A stretch of 64,000 nucleotides of DNA from Cellulomonas fimi (GCF_028527925.1 NZ_JAPESW010000003.1:124001-188000); one strand, 5' to 3'; counted from the first letter of the stretch, positions 1-7,940 are shown. The notes: generated by a model from the sequence alone, not told the origin. Program-made: numbers and translations.

Positions 1-267
1 GTGCCGGACGGGCGCGCTGCGCTCGACGACGTCGTCGACCCGCGCTGGCTGAACCCGGTGGTCGCGTTCCAGGAGATCGACACCGCCGACACCGAGCGGC
101 GCCGGCAGCGCAACCGCGTGCACGTCGAGCTCGCGGTCCCGGCGGACGTCGTGCCGGAGCACGTGGCCACCGCGGTGGCGGCCGGCGGCCGGGTCCTCGG
201 CGAGTCCCCGGGGCGCGTGCGGGTGGCCGACCCGGAGGGCAACGAGCTGGTCGTCGTCGGGGGCTGA
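1..267 (+). CDS. VOC (glyoxalase-like) family protein, C-terminal part
   Basis: The frame is open from the first base of the window, so the gene very probably begins upstream and only the C-terminal 88 residues are visible. The end ADPEGNELVVV is the typical last strand of the vicinal-oxygen-chelate fold (glyoxalase, bleomycin-resistance and dioxygenase-like proteins), where the Glu is usually a metal ligand. The stretch RNRVHVELAVP looks like the start of the last beta-alpha-beta module. The substrate cannot be told from this fragment. It is followed by a 221-bp gap before the TerD gene, so the two are probably separate transcription units. Confidence 0.7.
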   Translation: MPDGRAALDDVVDPRWLNPVVAFQEIDTADTERRRQRNRVHVELAVPADVVPEHVATAVAAGGRVLGESPGRVRVADPEGNELVVVGG

Positions 268-488
268 GGGGGCGCGCCCGGTCGCGTCGACGTCCTCGAG
301 CGCGTGCACGGGTTCCGCGTCGTGACGGTGTGCGGCCGGCTCCGCCCCCTGGTCGCGCCCGCCGGACGGGTGGCCCTGCGCCGCCGTACCGCACCCGTGC
401 GCGAAGGCTCCCCGCCGGCCCGTCGGCGGCCGGTAGATTCCCGTGCGGCCGGTGCCGCCGCGCCGGTCGGCCCCACGGAAGGAACCCG

Positions 489-1736
489 GTGGACCAGCTC
501 ACCAAGGGCGCGAACGCGCCGCTCACGGCGTCGCGCGTCACGCTCACGGTCGACGTCCCCGCGCCCGCGGACCTCTCCGCGCTGCTCGTCACCGAGAGCG
601 GCCGGGTCCGCTCCGACGCCGACTTCGTCTTCTACAACCAGCCGACCGGCCCCGGCGTGCGGTGCGTCCAGCCGTCGGCCGGGCAGCCCTGGCGCGTCGA
701 GGTCGACCTCACCGCGGTGCCCGCCGACGTCCACGCGGTGCGGCTCGTGACGAGCCTCGACGACACCTCGTCGACGTTCGGACGCGTCGGGCAGCCGGTC
801 GCGCGCGTGACCGACGACACCGGGACGCCGCTGGCCGCGTTCACGATGACCGACCTCGCGACCGAGAGCATCGTCGTCGCGCTCGAGCTGTACCGGCGGG
901 CCGGCGCGTGGAAGGTGCGCGCCGTCGGTCAGGGGTACGCGGGCGGGCTCGCGGACCTCGTGACCGACCACGGCGTCTCCGTCGACGACACCCCTCCGCC
1001 CCCCGCCGCCGTGCCCGTCGCGACAGCGCCGGCCCCACCGGTCGCCGCCCCCGCCGTCGCGGCGCCGCCCGCGCCCGTGGCGCCGCCGCCCGCTCCCCCG
1101 GTGCCGCCGCAGCCGCCCCTCCCCGCGCCCGCCGCGGGCGAGGTGCAGCTGACCAAGGCGCGCCCGGTGAACCTGTCGAAGGGCCAGCGGGTCTCGCTCG
1201 TGAAGGACGGCGGCGTCGCGCTCACGATGATCCGCATGGGCCTGGGCTGGGACCCGGTCCGCAAGCGCGGCATGTTCGGCAGCCGCGAGGTCGAGATCGA
1301 CCTCGACGCCTCCGCGATCCTGTTCGCCGGCAAGGACCCCGTCGACGTCGCCTTCTACAACAACCTGCGCACGCGCGACGGGTCCGTGCAGCACACGGGC
1401 GACAACCGCACGGGCGACGGCGAGGGCGACGACGAGACGATCCTCATCGACCTCACGCGCGTCCCGGTGCACGTCACCGACGTGATGCTCGTGGTCACCT
1501 CGTACGAGGGCCACACGTTCGAGCAGGTGCAGAACGCGTTCTGCCGGCTCGTCGACCACACGACCGGAGCCGAGCTCGCGCGCTACACGCTCGCCGGTGG
1601 CATGCCGTTCACGGCGATGCTCATGGCGCGCGTGTACCGGCAGGGGCCGACGTGGAAGCTGCAGGCCGTCGGCGAGGGCATGCAGGCCCGCACGCCGATG
1701 GAGACGGTGCCGACGCTCGCTCGGTACGTCGGGTGA
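489..1736 (+). CDS. TerD-family stress protein with two TerD domains
   Basis: 415 residues. The GTG at 489 is chosen because GGAAGG lies just upstream and the protein then starts MDQLTKGANAPL, as TerD proteins do. TerD domain 1 covers about residues 1-165, a Pro/Ala linker about 166-220, and TerD domain 2 about 221-415. Domain 2 keeps the calcium-binding loop GDNRTGDGEGDDE (about residues 304-316); domain 1 has the FYNQ motif but lacks that acidic loop. TerD proteins are calcium-binding cytoplasmic factors linked to tellurite, oxidative and envelope stress. The stop overlaps the GTG of the next TerD gene (GTGA), so the two are translationally coupled. Confidence 0.88.
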   Translation: MDQLTKGANAPLTASRVTLTVDVPAPADLSALLVTESGRVRSDADFVFYNQPTGPGVRCVQPSAGQPWRVEVDLTAVPADVHAVRLVTSLDDTSSTFGRVGQPVARVTDDTGTPLAAFTMTDLATESIVVALELYRRAGAWKVRAVGQGYAGGLADLVTDHGVSVDDTPPPPAAVPVATAPAPPVAAPAVAAPPAPVAPPPAPPVPPQPPLPAPAAGEVQLTKARPVNLSKGQRVSLVKDGGVALTMIRMGLGWDPVRKRGMFGSREVEIDLDASAILFAGKDPVDVAFYNNLRTRDGSVQHTGDNRTGDGEGDDETILIDLTRVPVHVTDVMLVVTSYEGHTFEQVQNAFCRLVDHTTGAELARYTLAGGMPFTAMLMARVYRQGPTWKLQAVGEGMQARTPMETVPTLARYVG

Positions 1737-2386
1737 CCTCACCGCTGGTGCTCGGGCGGGGGCAGAACGCGCCCTGGGAAGACGCGGGCGTGCTCGTCGA
1801 GGTGACGGGTGCGGCGGCCGCCGAGTGCGACGTGTCGGTGCTCCTCGTCGACGCGCAGCAGCGCGCGGCGTCGTCCGACGACCTTGTCTTCTACAACCAG
1901 ACGACCGGTGCGGGCGCGACGCTCGAGGCGGGCGCGCCCGCCCGCGTCCGCCTCGACCTGACCGCGCTGCCAGCGCGCGTGCACGCCGTGCTGTGCCTCG
2001 TCAGCGTCGACCCGCACCGGCCGGCCCTCGGCGCGCTGCCCCCGCTCACCGCGGTCCTGCGCGGCGGTGACGGGACCGAACGGGCGCGGTTCCCCCTCGT
2101 GGACCTCACGAGCGAGCGCGCGGTCGTGACCGTCGAGGTCTACCGCCGCGGTGACGCCTGGAAGGTGCGGGCCGTCGGGCAGGGGTACGACGGGGGTCTC
2201 GCGCAGGCCGTGACCGCGCACGGCATCGAGGTCGACGACGCCGACGACGCAGGTCCCGTGCCGACGGCGTCCGCACGCTCCACCGCCGCACCGTCGGCGG
2301 CACCCGCCTCCGCCACCCGCGCGCCCGCGATGCCCGGCGGCTCCCCGCACACGTCGGCGGCCGCGCCGCGCCCGGTGCGCCCCACC

Positions 2387-2586
2387 GCTGCGCCGGGCCG
2401 CCCCGGGTCCGCGGGTCGGCCACGAGGGCGGCGAGCGCGTCGTCGCGGCGACGGTCGGCGTACGCGACCGCGGACCGGAGCGCGGCCGTCGAGCGCGCGG
2501 CGTCCTCGAGGATCGCCGACAACTGCCGCAGGAGGCGCTCGCCGCCCTCGTGGCCGACCCGCGGACCCGGGGCGGCCCGGCGCAGC
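2387..2586. repeat. 52-bp perfect inverted repeat with 96-bp spacer inside a coding region
   Basis: Positions 2387-2438 and 2535-2586 are exact reverse complements; pairing fails at 2386/2587 and 2439/2534. The spacer 2439-2534 is 96 bp, exactly 32 codons. In the frame used by the downstream C-terminal half, the spacer is open in either orientation, so inversion would swap 32 residues without changing frame. In the present orientation those residues are Arg/Gly-rich; in the reverse orientation they form a plausible amphipathic helix. No invertase gene is nearby. Confidence 0.9.
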
Positions 2587-3479
2587 AGGGCGCCGCCGCG
2601 CAGGCCGAGCGGGAGCACGCCGACCTCGTCGCACGAGCACGCGAGCGCCACGACGCCGACCTGCGTCAGCTCGCCGCCGAGCTCGCGGACCACGAGCGAC
2701 GCCTGCCCGCCGCGATGGCGCCCTGGACCGCCGCCGCATGGCGCGGCTGGCGACCGTCAGCGGTGCCGTCGCCCGCCGTGCGCGTCGGTGACCTGCACGT
2801 CGAGGAGGCACCGACGCTGCGCTTCCCGATGCTGCTCGGCCTGCCGCTGTCGCAGCCGCTCTGGGTCGACAGCGCGAGCGGCACCGACGCCGCGGCCGTC
2901 CGCGCGGTCCGCACGCTGGTCGCGCGGCTGCTGGCGGCCTACCCGACGGGCGGCCTCGACGTGCTCGTCGTCGACCTCACCGGCGGGCTCGCGCCGTCGC
3001 TCACCGCACTCACCCAGCCGGGCAGCCGCGTCATGACGACGCCGGCGGCGACGTCCGTCGCGGCCGCCGGCGCGGTCCTCGACACGCTGGTCCGCCGCGT
3101 CGACCTCGTGCAGATGGCGCGGTCGGCCAGCGCGATGGACGCGCTGGCCGGTGACGACGCGCACCGGCTCCTCGTCGTGCACGACTTCCCGACCGCGTTC
3201 GACGACGCGGCCGTCGGCCGCCTGCGCTACCTCGTCGACGAGGGCCCGTCGGCGGGCGTCCAGGTGCTGCTCACCGGCGCGCAGAGCCCGGTCCATGACG
3301 GGAGCCCGCTCGTCACGACGCTGTTCCGCGAGTCCCTCCGGCTGCCCGTCGAGCCCGACGACCACCTCGCCGACGCCTGGACGCACACCCAGTGGCGGTA
3401 CACCCCGGACCTCGGCCCGGACGACGCAGCCGTCGTCGACGCCGTCCTCCGCTCCGCCGCCGGGCCGGACCGACGCTGA
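2550..3479 (+). CDS. C-terminal part of the broken TerD-family gene: coiled coil plus ATPase-like domain
   Basis: GTG at 2550 is the first start in this frame after the inverted repeat, but no ribosome-binding site precedes it and the frame stays open upstream to at least 2304, so independent translation is doubtful. The first 65 residues are charged and helical (ERHDADLRQLAAEL). From about residue 75 to the end there is an alpha/beta domain with alternating hydrophobic strands (VLVVDLTGG, RLLVVHDFP, GVQVLLTGA). This order resembles FtsK/HerA-like P-loop ATPases seen fused to TerD domains, although no intact Walker A motif (GxxxxGKS/T) is present. Assignment to that fold is an inference. Confidence 0.5.
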   Translation: MADPRTRGGPAQQGAAAQAEREHADLVARARERHDADLRQLAAELADHERRLPAAMAPWTAAAWRGWRPSAVPSPAVRVGDLHVEEAPTLRFPMLLGLPLSQPLWVDSASGTDAAAVRAVRTLVARLLAAYPTGGLDVLVVDLTGGLAPSLTALTQPGSRVMTTPAATSVAAAGAVLDTLVRRVDLVQMARSASAMDALAGDDAHRLLVVHDFPTAFDDAAVGRLRYLVDEGPSAGVQVLLTGAQSPVHDGSPLVTTLFRESLRLPVEPDDHLADAWTHTQWRYTPDLGPDDAAVVDAVLRSAAGPDRR

Positions 3480-3533
3480 CGGCCGGGGCGGCGCGCTCCT
3501 CGCCGACGACGACGCGGGCGTAGGTTCGCCCCC

Positions 3534-3797
3534 GTGGAGGCGCACCTGGTCGACGAGCGTGACGCGCAGTGGGAGGTCGACGACGCGGGGTACCGCGTCG
3601 TGCTGGTCTCCGAGGGCGGGACCACCCTCACGACATTCGACCTGTCGGGCTGCACCGCCGACGAGGCGCTGCGGTGGGCGGAGGACCGCCGCGACGCGGA
3701 GCGGTTCGCCGTCGCGGTCAGGCTCGTGGATGCGGGCGGTCGCCCCGGGCTCGTCTGGCTGACGCCGCCTCCCGCGCCCGTCGACGGATCCCGGTGA
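3534..3797 (+). CDS. small hypothetical protein
   Basis: 87 residues, GTG start. No ribosome-binding site is visible, but TAGGTT (3521-3526) ends 7 nt before the start, which fits a leaderless transcript. The protein opens MEAHLVDERDAQWEVDDAGYRVV and has a two-strand beta pattern followed by a helix (TADEALRWAEDRRDAERFAV) and another strand (VRLVDAGGRPGLVWL). There is no signal peptide or membrane segment. I do not recognise the family; the look is of a small cytoplasmic alpha/beta protein. It ends 33 bp from the convergent SGNH hydrolase. Confidence 0.65.
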   Translation: MEAHLVDERDAQWEVDDAGYRVVLVSEGGTTLTTFDLSGCTADEALRWAEDRRDAERFAVAVRLVDAGGRPGLVWLTPPPAPVDGSR

Positions 3798-3830
3798 CGG
3801 CGCTGAAGGACCACGGGCGCGTCGACCTGC

Positions 3831-4640
3831 TCAGCAGAGCCGGACGCGTCCCAGTGCCGAGGTGACGGCCGCGGTGTAGGCCTCGTACCCGTCGGCCGTC
3901 GGGTGGAACGCCGCGGGGTCGCTCGGTCCGAGGATCCACGGGTCCGGAGCGTTCGCGCCGTGGCCCGCGAACCGCTTGCGGACGTCGACGTACCGGAACC
4001 CTGCGCGGTCGGCGGCGGCCGCGATCACGCCCGCGAGGGTGTCCGCCGCGGCGTTGAGCGCCGTGAGCTCGTCCACCGACGCCCCGAGGTAGGGCCCGTG
4101 CTCGGGTGAGAAGAGCCGCGGGTACCCGGTGACGACGACACGCGCGTCCGGCGCCGCGGCGGCGACCTGCGCGTAGACGGTGTCGAGGAGGGCGGGGAGC
4201 TCGCCGCGGATGCGCGCGTCGACGAGCGCGGTCGCACCTGCGCACTGCGCGTCGGTGCCGCCGAGGCACGCGACGACCGCGGTCGACCAGCCGACGTCGT
4301 TGCCGCCGATGCTGAGGGTCACGAGGTCGGTGTCGGCCTCGAGCGCGGTCAGCTGACCGCCCCTGACGAGCGAGACGGTCGTCGCGCCCGCGCACGCGAC
4401 GAAGTCGTCGAGCCGCACGCGCTTCCGACCGTCGAGCTGGACCGGGTACGCCGCCTGTGACCGGCCGCACGCGGCGTAGGGCGGCACGCCGTAGCCGGAC
4501 GCGTACGAGTCGCCGAGCGCGTCGTAGACGACGCGATGGCGTGGACCCGCGGACGCGGTCGTCGCGACCGAGCCGACGAGGACGAGCGCGGTGAGGACCG
4601 CGAGGAGCGCGGACGTCGTCGTCCGCCGAGGACGCGCCAT
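3831..4640 (-). CDS. secreted SGNH/GDSL-family lipase-esterase
   Basis: 269 residues from the ATG at 4640; the in-frame ATG at 4658 would add six residues before the signal peptide and was not chosen. The N-terminus MARPRRTTTSALLAVLTALV is a signal peptide, probably cleaved after an Ala-rich site near residue 32. Block I is DALGDSYASGYG (nucleophilic Ser), block III is GGND, and block V is DPAAFHPTADGY (Asp-His). Together they give the full SGNH set for an esterase acting on lipids or acylated sugars. Six Cys suggest disulfides in the exported protein. It resembles actinobacterial GDSL lipases of similar length. Confidence 0.88.
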   Translation of the reverse strand: MARPRRTTTSALLAVLTALVLVGSVATTASAGPRHRVVYDALGDSYASGYGVPPYAACGRSQAAYPVQLDGRKRVRLDDFVACAGATTVSLVRGGQLTALEADTDLVTLSIGGNDVGWSTAVVACLGGTDAQCAGATALVDARIRGELPALLDTVYAQVAAAAPDARVVVTGYPRLFSPEHGPYLGASVDELTALNAAADTLAGVIAAAADRAGFRYVDVRKRFAGHGANAPDPWILGPSDPAAFHPTADGYEAYTAAVTSALGRVRLC

Positions 4641-4692
4641 GAGTGTGACGGTAGTCACATCAGGCCCGTCCTGCGCGCCCCGGTGCCGACCG

Positions 4693-5259
4693 TCAGCCGC
4701 GACGCACGGCGTAGCGGGACCAGACGGTGCCGTTGCCGAACGCGCGCTGCTCGACGAGGTCGAGGTCGAGGCGCACGTCGTCGGGCCAGAAGCGCAGGCC
4801 GCCGCCGACCGACACGGGCGCGACGTACGGCTGGACCTCGTCGACGATCCCCGCGCGCAGCGCGTGGGCGGCGAGCGTCGGGCCGTCGATCGTCACGTCG
4901 TGGTCGAGCGTGTCGACCCACGCGCGCACGGCGGCCGGGTCGAAGGTCCGCTCCACCGTGGTCCGTCGGGTCGTGGGGGCGTCGAGCGTCGTGGAGTAGA
5001 CGACCTTGTCGGCGGCCTGCCAGACCTCGGCGTAGTGGCGCACGAAGTCCGGCGGGTCGGGGGTGTCGAGCGCGGTCTCCCAGAACGACATCGTCTCGTA
5101 CATGCGCCGGCCGTAGAGGTAGGTGCCGACGGACCGCGACTGGTCGGACACGAAGTCGTGCAGCACGGGGTCGAGCGCGCCGCCCCAGTCGCTGCTGCCG
5201 TCGGCGTCGGCGGCGTACCCGTCGAGCGAGCTGAACATCGAGTAGATGAGCTTTCCCAT
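4693..5259 (-). CDS. dihydrofolate reductase family protein (RibD C-terminal domain)
   Basis: 188 residues from the ATG at 5259 (MGKLIYSMFSSLDGYAADAD). This N-terminus, the LYGRRMYETMSFW motif and the late GGGLRFWP motif are typical of the RibD C-terminal/YyaP branch of the DHFR fold, which binds NADPH. These proteins are usually single-gene reductases of unknown substrate, often paired with a regulator. It is transcribed away from the ArsR-type gene at 5324, and a 7-bp inverted repeat lies between the two starts, so it is probably controlled by that regulator. Confidence 0.88.
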   Translation of the reverse strand: MGKLIYSMFSSLDGYAADADGSSDWGGALDPVLHDFVSDQSRSVGTYLYGRRMYETMSFWETALDTPDPPDFVRHYAEVWQAADKVVYSTTLDAPTTRRTTVERTFDPAAVRAWVDTLDHDVTIDGPTLAAHALRAGIVDEVQPYVAPVSVGGGLRFWPDDVRLDLDLVEQRAFGNGTVWSRYAVRRG

Positions 5260-5286
5260 ACGTCGAACGTAGGGCGGTTCGGACCT

Positions 5287-5308
5287 CTTGACACGATTTG
5301 TTGTCAAG
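5287..5308. promoter_or_regulatory. palindromic operator between reductase and ArsR-type gene
   Basis: CTTGACA (5287-5293) and TGTCAAG (5302-5308) form a perfect inverted repeat with an 8-bp spacer. It lies in the 64-bp divergent gap. TTGACA on each strand also matches a -35 box, so a bound repressor would block both directions. The likely binder is the winged-helix regulator encoded immediately to the right. Confidence 0.65.
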
Positions 5309-5323
5309 CGCCACGGTGGTGCC

Positions 5324-5923
5324 ATGCAGGACGTCGAGGTCATCGAGGACGCGGAGGCTGCGGCCGCCGCGCTGGACCCGGTCCGGGCACGCCTGCTCCG
5401 CGAGCTGGCCGTCCCGGCCTCCGCCGCTGGGCTCGCCGCCCGCGTCGGCATCGCGCGCCAGAAGGTCAACTACCACCTCAAGGCGCTCGAGGCGCACGGG
5501 CTCGTGGAGCTCGCCGAGGAGCGGCGGCACGGCGGCATCACCGAGCGCGTGCTCCGCGCGTCGGCCGCGGCCTACGTCGTGTCCCCCGCGGTCGTCACCG
5601 CGTCCGCCGCGGACCCGGACGACAAGGCGGACCACCTCTCGGCCGCCTACCTCGTCGCGCTGGCCGGGCGCCTGGTCCGCGAGGTCGGCACGCTCGCACG
5701 CCGGGCCGGCGCGTCCGGCAGGCGGCTGCCGACGCTCACCATCGACACGCAGATCGGCTTCCGGTCGGCAGCCGACCGCGCGGCCTTCGCCGACGACCTC
5801 ACCGCCGCGGTGCTCGAGCTGGCCGCGCGCTACCACCACGACGACGGGCGACCGCACCGGCTCGTCGTCGCCGCCCACCCCCTGCCCGACGCCCAGCCCC
5901 TGACCGAGGAGACGAGCTCATGA
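5324..5923 (+). CDS. ArsR-like winged-helix transcriptional regulator
   Basis: 199 residues from the ATG at 5324; an upstream in-frame start at 5288 would lie inside the palindrome and was rejected. Residues about 15-75 hold a winged helix-turn-helix (DPVRARLLRELA, then ARVGIARQKVNYHLKALEAHG), the wording typical of ArsR/SmtB-type repressors. The C-terminal 120 residues form an effector or dimer domain without an obvious Cys metal site. Its stop overlaps the ATG of the SRPBCC gene (ATGA), so the two are co-translated. It probably represses itself, the SRPBCC gene and the divergent reductase. Confidence 0.88.
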   Translation: MQDVEVIEDAEAAAAALDPVRARLLRELAVPASAAGLAARVGIARQKVNYHLKALEAHGLVELAEERRHGGITERVLRASAAAYVVSPAVVTASAADPDDKADHLSAAYLVALAGRLVREVGTLARRAGASGRRLPTLTIDTQIGFRSAADRAAFADDLTAAVLELAARYHHDDGRPHRLVVAAHPLPDAQPLTEETSS

Positions 5924-6714
5924 CCACCACCACGCCGGACGTCCCGTACCGCCTGGAGTTCAGCGTCGAGGTTCCCGGCACGCCCGAGCAGGTCTGGCAG
6001 GCGATCGCGACCGCGACGGGCATGAGCGGGTGGTTCACCCAGACCGAGCTCGAGGAGCGCGAGGGCGGTGCGCTGCGCTTCGTCATGGGCCCCGAGATGG
6101 ACTCGGTCGGCCGCGTCGTGCGCTGGGACCCGCCGCACCGCCTCGTCTACGAGGAGGACTGGGCCCGGCTCATGGGCAAGGACCCGGACGCGCTCAGCCC
6201 GCTCACCTCCGAGTTCGTCGTCGAGGCCCGGTCCGGCGGGACGTGCGTCGTCCGCGTCACCAGCAGCGGGTTCGGCATCGGCGACGACTGGGAGTCGGAG
6301 TGGTGGGACGACCTCGCCCCCGAGTGGCGGCCGTTCTTCGACAACCTGCGCGTGTACCTCGCGCACTTCCCGGGCCAGCAGGCGTCCCACCTCGACGTCA
6401 CCGCGACGCACCCGGGCGACGTCCCGACGGTCTGGACGGCGCTGCGTGACGGGCTCGGCCTCCGCGCCGAGGGCGAGACGATCGACGTGCACGGCTCCAC
6501 CGGCGTCGTCGAGCGGGTGGGTGAGAAGCAGGCGGTGGTCCGGCTCACCGCCCCCGTCCCCGGGGTGCTCAACGTCTACGCGTACGGCGAGGGCGACGGG
6601 AAGGCGATCGCGGGCGTGCGCGCCTACCTGTTCTCGCCCGACGCGCCCGACTACCTCCGCCGCGAGGAGCCGCGCTGGCAGGCCTGGCTCCAGGAGCTCA
6701 CGGTCCCGGCCTGA
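5920..6714 (+). CDS. SRPBCC domain protein (AHSA1/START-like), two copies
   Basis: 264 residues. The N-terminal half begins YRLEFSVEVPGTPEQVWQAI and continues GMSGWFTQTELEEREGG, the pattern of Aha1/SRPBCC ligand-binding domains. After about residue 150 a second, shorter copy starts (HLDVTATHPGDVPTVWTALRD), giving a tandem arrangement. Such proteins bind hydrophobic small molecules in a deep cavity and are often co-transcribed with ArsR-type regulators, as here (4-bp overlap). Ligand unknown. No signal peptide, so cytoplasmic. Confidence 0.85.
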   Translation: MTTTTPDVPYRLEFSVEVPGTPEQVWQAIATATGMSGWFTQTELEEREGGALRFVMGPEMDSVGRVVRWDPPHRLVYEEDWARLMGKDPDALSPLTSEFVVEARSGGTCVVRVTSSGFGIGDDWESEWWDDLAPEWRPFFDNLRVYLAHFPGQQASHLDVTATHPGDVPTVWTALRDGLGLRAEGETIDVHGSTGVVERVGEKQAVVRLTAPVPGVLNVYAYGEGDGKAIAGVRAYLFSPDAPDYLRREEPRWQAWLQELTVPA

Positions 6715-6786
6715 TCGGCGCCGACGGGCGGTGGCCGCCTCCGCGGGGCCGCGACGGGCGCCCCCTGACCGGCGACGCCACCGCGG

Positions 6787-7707
6787 TCACGGGACGGTGA
6801 GCTCGCGCGGGTAGGCCAGGACGTCGACGAGGGCGCCGTTGCGCCACACCGTGACCTCGATGCGCCGGTCGATCGCGTCCTCGACCATGAGCCGCTGCAC
6901 GGCCGTCGCGGTGACGACGCGGTTGCCGTCGAGCTCGACGACGACGTCGCCGCGCCGCAGACCGGCCTCGGCGGCCGGGCTGCCCGGCGAGACCTCGGCG
7001 ACCTGCAGCCCGGTGCGCGACCCCATCCGTGCGGCGAGCTCGGGCGACAGCGCGACCTGGATCCCGGCGATGCCGAGCCACGCACGGCGCACGCGCCCGC
7101 GCGTCATGAGCGCGTCGACGATCTGCCGGGTCGTCGCGTTGACCGGCACGGCGAGCCCGACGCCGATGCCCGCGAGCGCGGTGTTGACGCCGACCATCCG
7201 CCCGGACCCGTCGGCGAGGACGCCGCCGCTGTTGCCCGGGTTGAGCGCGGCGTCGGTCTGCACGACCTCGTCGACGACGCGGCCCGACGCGGTCGGCAGC
7301 GACCGCCCGAGCGCCGACACGATGCCCGCCGTGACGCTGCCGGCCAGGCCGAGGGGGTTGCCGAGCGCGATGACGAGCTGCCCGACGCGCAGCCGGGCGG
7401 CGTCGCCGAGCTCGACCGGGTCGGGCAGGTCGTCGCGCGCCCGCAGCACCGCGAGGTCCGACAGCGGGTCGCTGCCGACCACGTCGGCGTCGACCGTCGT
7501 GCCGTCGAGGAACGCCGCCTCGACCTGCCGCGCACCCGCGACGACGTGCGCGCTGGTGAGGAGGTGGCGGTCGCGCGCGATGACGCTCGCCGAGCCCGCG
7601 CCCCGGCCGCGCGCCGTCACGACCGTGAGGCTCGCGACGCTCGGGAGCACGCGCTCGGCGACCCCGGAGACCGTCCGCGAGTAGGCGTCCAGCACGTCGT
7701 CGTCCAT
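6787..7707 (-). CDS. HtrA/DegP-like trypsin-type serine protease with PDZ domain
   Basis: 306 residues from the ATG at 7707 (MDDDVLDAYSRTV). The frame is open further upstream, but that stretch is low-quality sequence. The catalytic triad is visible: His in LLTSAHVVAG, Asp in LSDLAVL and Ser in NPGNSGG. A PDZ domain follows at about residues 205-300 (GLQVAEVSPGSPAAEAGLRRGDVVVELDG). HtrA proteases degrade or refold damaged proteins under stress. Unlike most HtrA proteins there is no signal peptide or membrane anchor with this start, so a cytoplasmic location or a misplaced start must be considered. Confidence 0.87.
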   Translation of the reverse strand: MDDDVLDAYSRTVSGVAERVLPSVASLTVVTARGRGAGSASVIARDRHLLTSAHVVAGARQVEAAFLDGTTVDADVVGSDPLSDLAVLRARDDLPDPVELGDAARLRVGQLVIALGNPLGLAGSVTAGIVSALGRSLPTASGRVVDEVVQTDAALNPGNSGGVLADGSGRMVGVNTALAGIGVGLAVPVNATTRQIVDALMTRGRVRRAWLGIAGIQVALSPELAARMGSRTGLQVAEVSPGSPAAEAGLRRGDVVVELDGNRVVTATAVQRLMVEDAIDRRIEVTVWRNGALVDVLAYPRELTVP

Positions 7708-7846
7708 GCCGTAGTCCAGCGCGCCCGCCGCCCCCGGCGATACCCGCGTTCGCCGAGGGCGAGCGGACCTGAGCACGCAGGCGTTACCCCCCGGACGGGG
7801 CGTGAACCGTTTCGGAGCCCTGCGCTCGACCGACGACGTCCCTATC

Positions 7847-7860
7847 TTCACCGGTGTAGA
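7847..7860. promoter_or_regulatory. 14-bp motif shared with the other CBM2 esterase promoter
   Basis: TTCACCGGTGTAGA here is the exact reverse complement of 26102-26115, in front of the second CBM2 esterase. Its core CACCGGTG is a palindrome. A second shared element, GTGAA-N4/5-TTCGGA, lies at 7802-7816 here and 26111-26127 there. It lies 81 bp upstream of the esterase start, a position consistent with an operator. Confidence 0.55.
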
Positions 7861-7940
7861 TCGCCACCCGTGCGTGTCGTCGGCCGCCTGCACGCGGCAG
7901 GGAACGCACGAGCGGATCGGACGAGCCGGAGGAGCCCACC

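Larger units (their letters stand above)
1733..3479 (+). pseudogene. TerD-family protein with coiled coil and ATPase-like C-terminus, frame-broken
   Basis: A GTG at 1733 overlaps the previous stop and begins a TerD domain (about residues 1-165, with DLVFYNQ but no calcium loop), then a Pro/Ala/Thr linker. This frame degenerates into Arg-rich sequence after about 2387 and stops at 2791. The natural-looking C-terminal half lies in another frame, ending at 3479. A perfect 52-bp inverted repeat (2387-2438 and 2535-2586) sits exactly at the break. The reverse complement of the 96 bp between the arms encodes a helix beginning LLRQLSAILEDAARS that runs in frame into the downstream coiled coil. The gene therefore looks like one long protein disturbed by a local inversion plus a frame change in the linker. 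A sequencing or assembly error is also possible. Confidence 0.65.

Noticed and set aside
4640-4658. Upstream ATG for the SGNH hydrolase
   Set aside because: It adds six residues ahead of a normal signal peptide and has no better ribosome-binding site.
6728-6784. Terminator GCGGTGGC/GCCACCGC between the SRPBCC gene and the protease
   Set aside because: The loop of about 41 nt is too long and the stem only 8 bp; not reported as a terminator.
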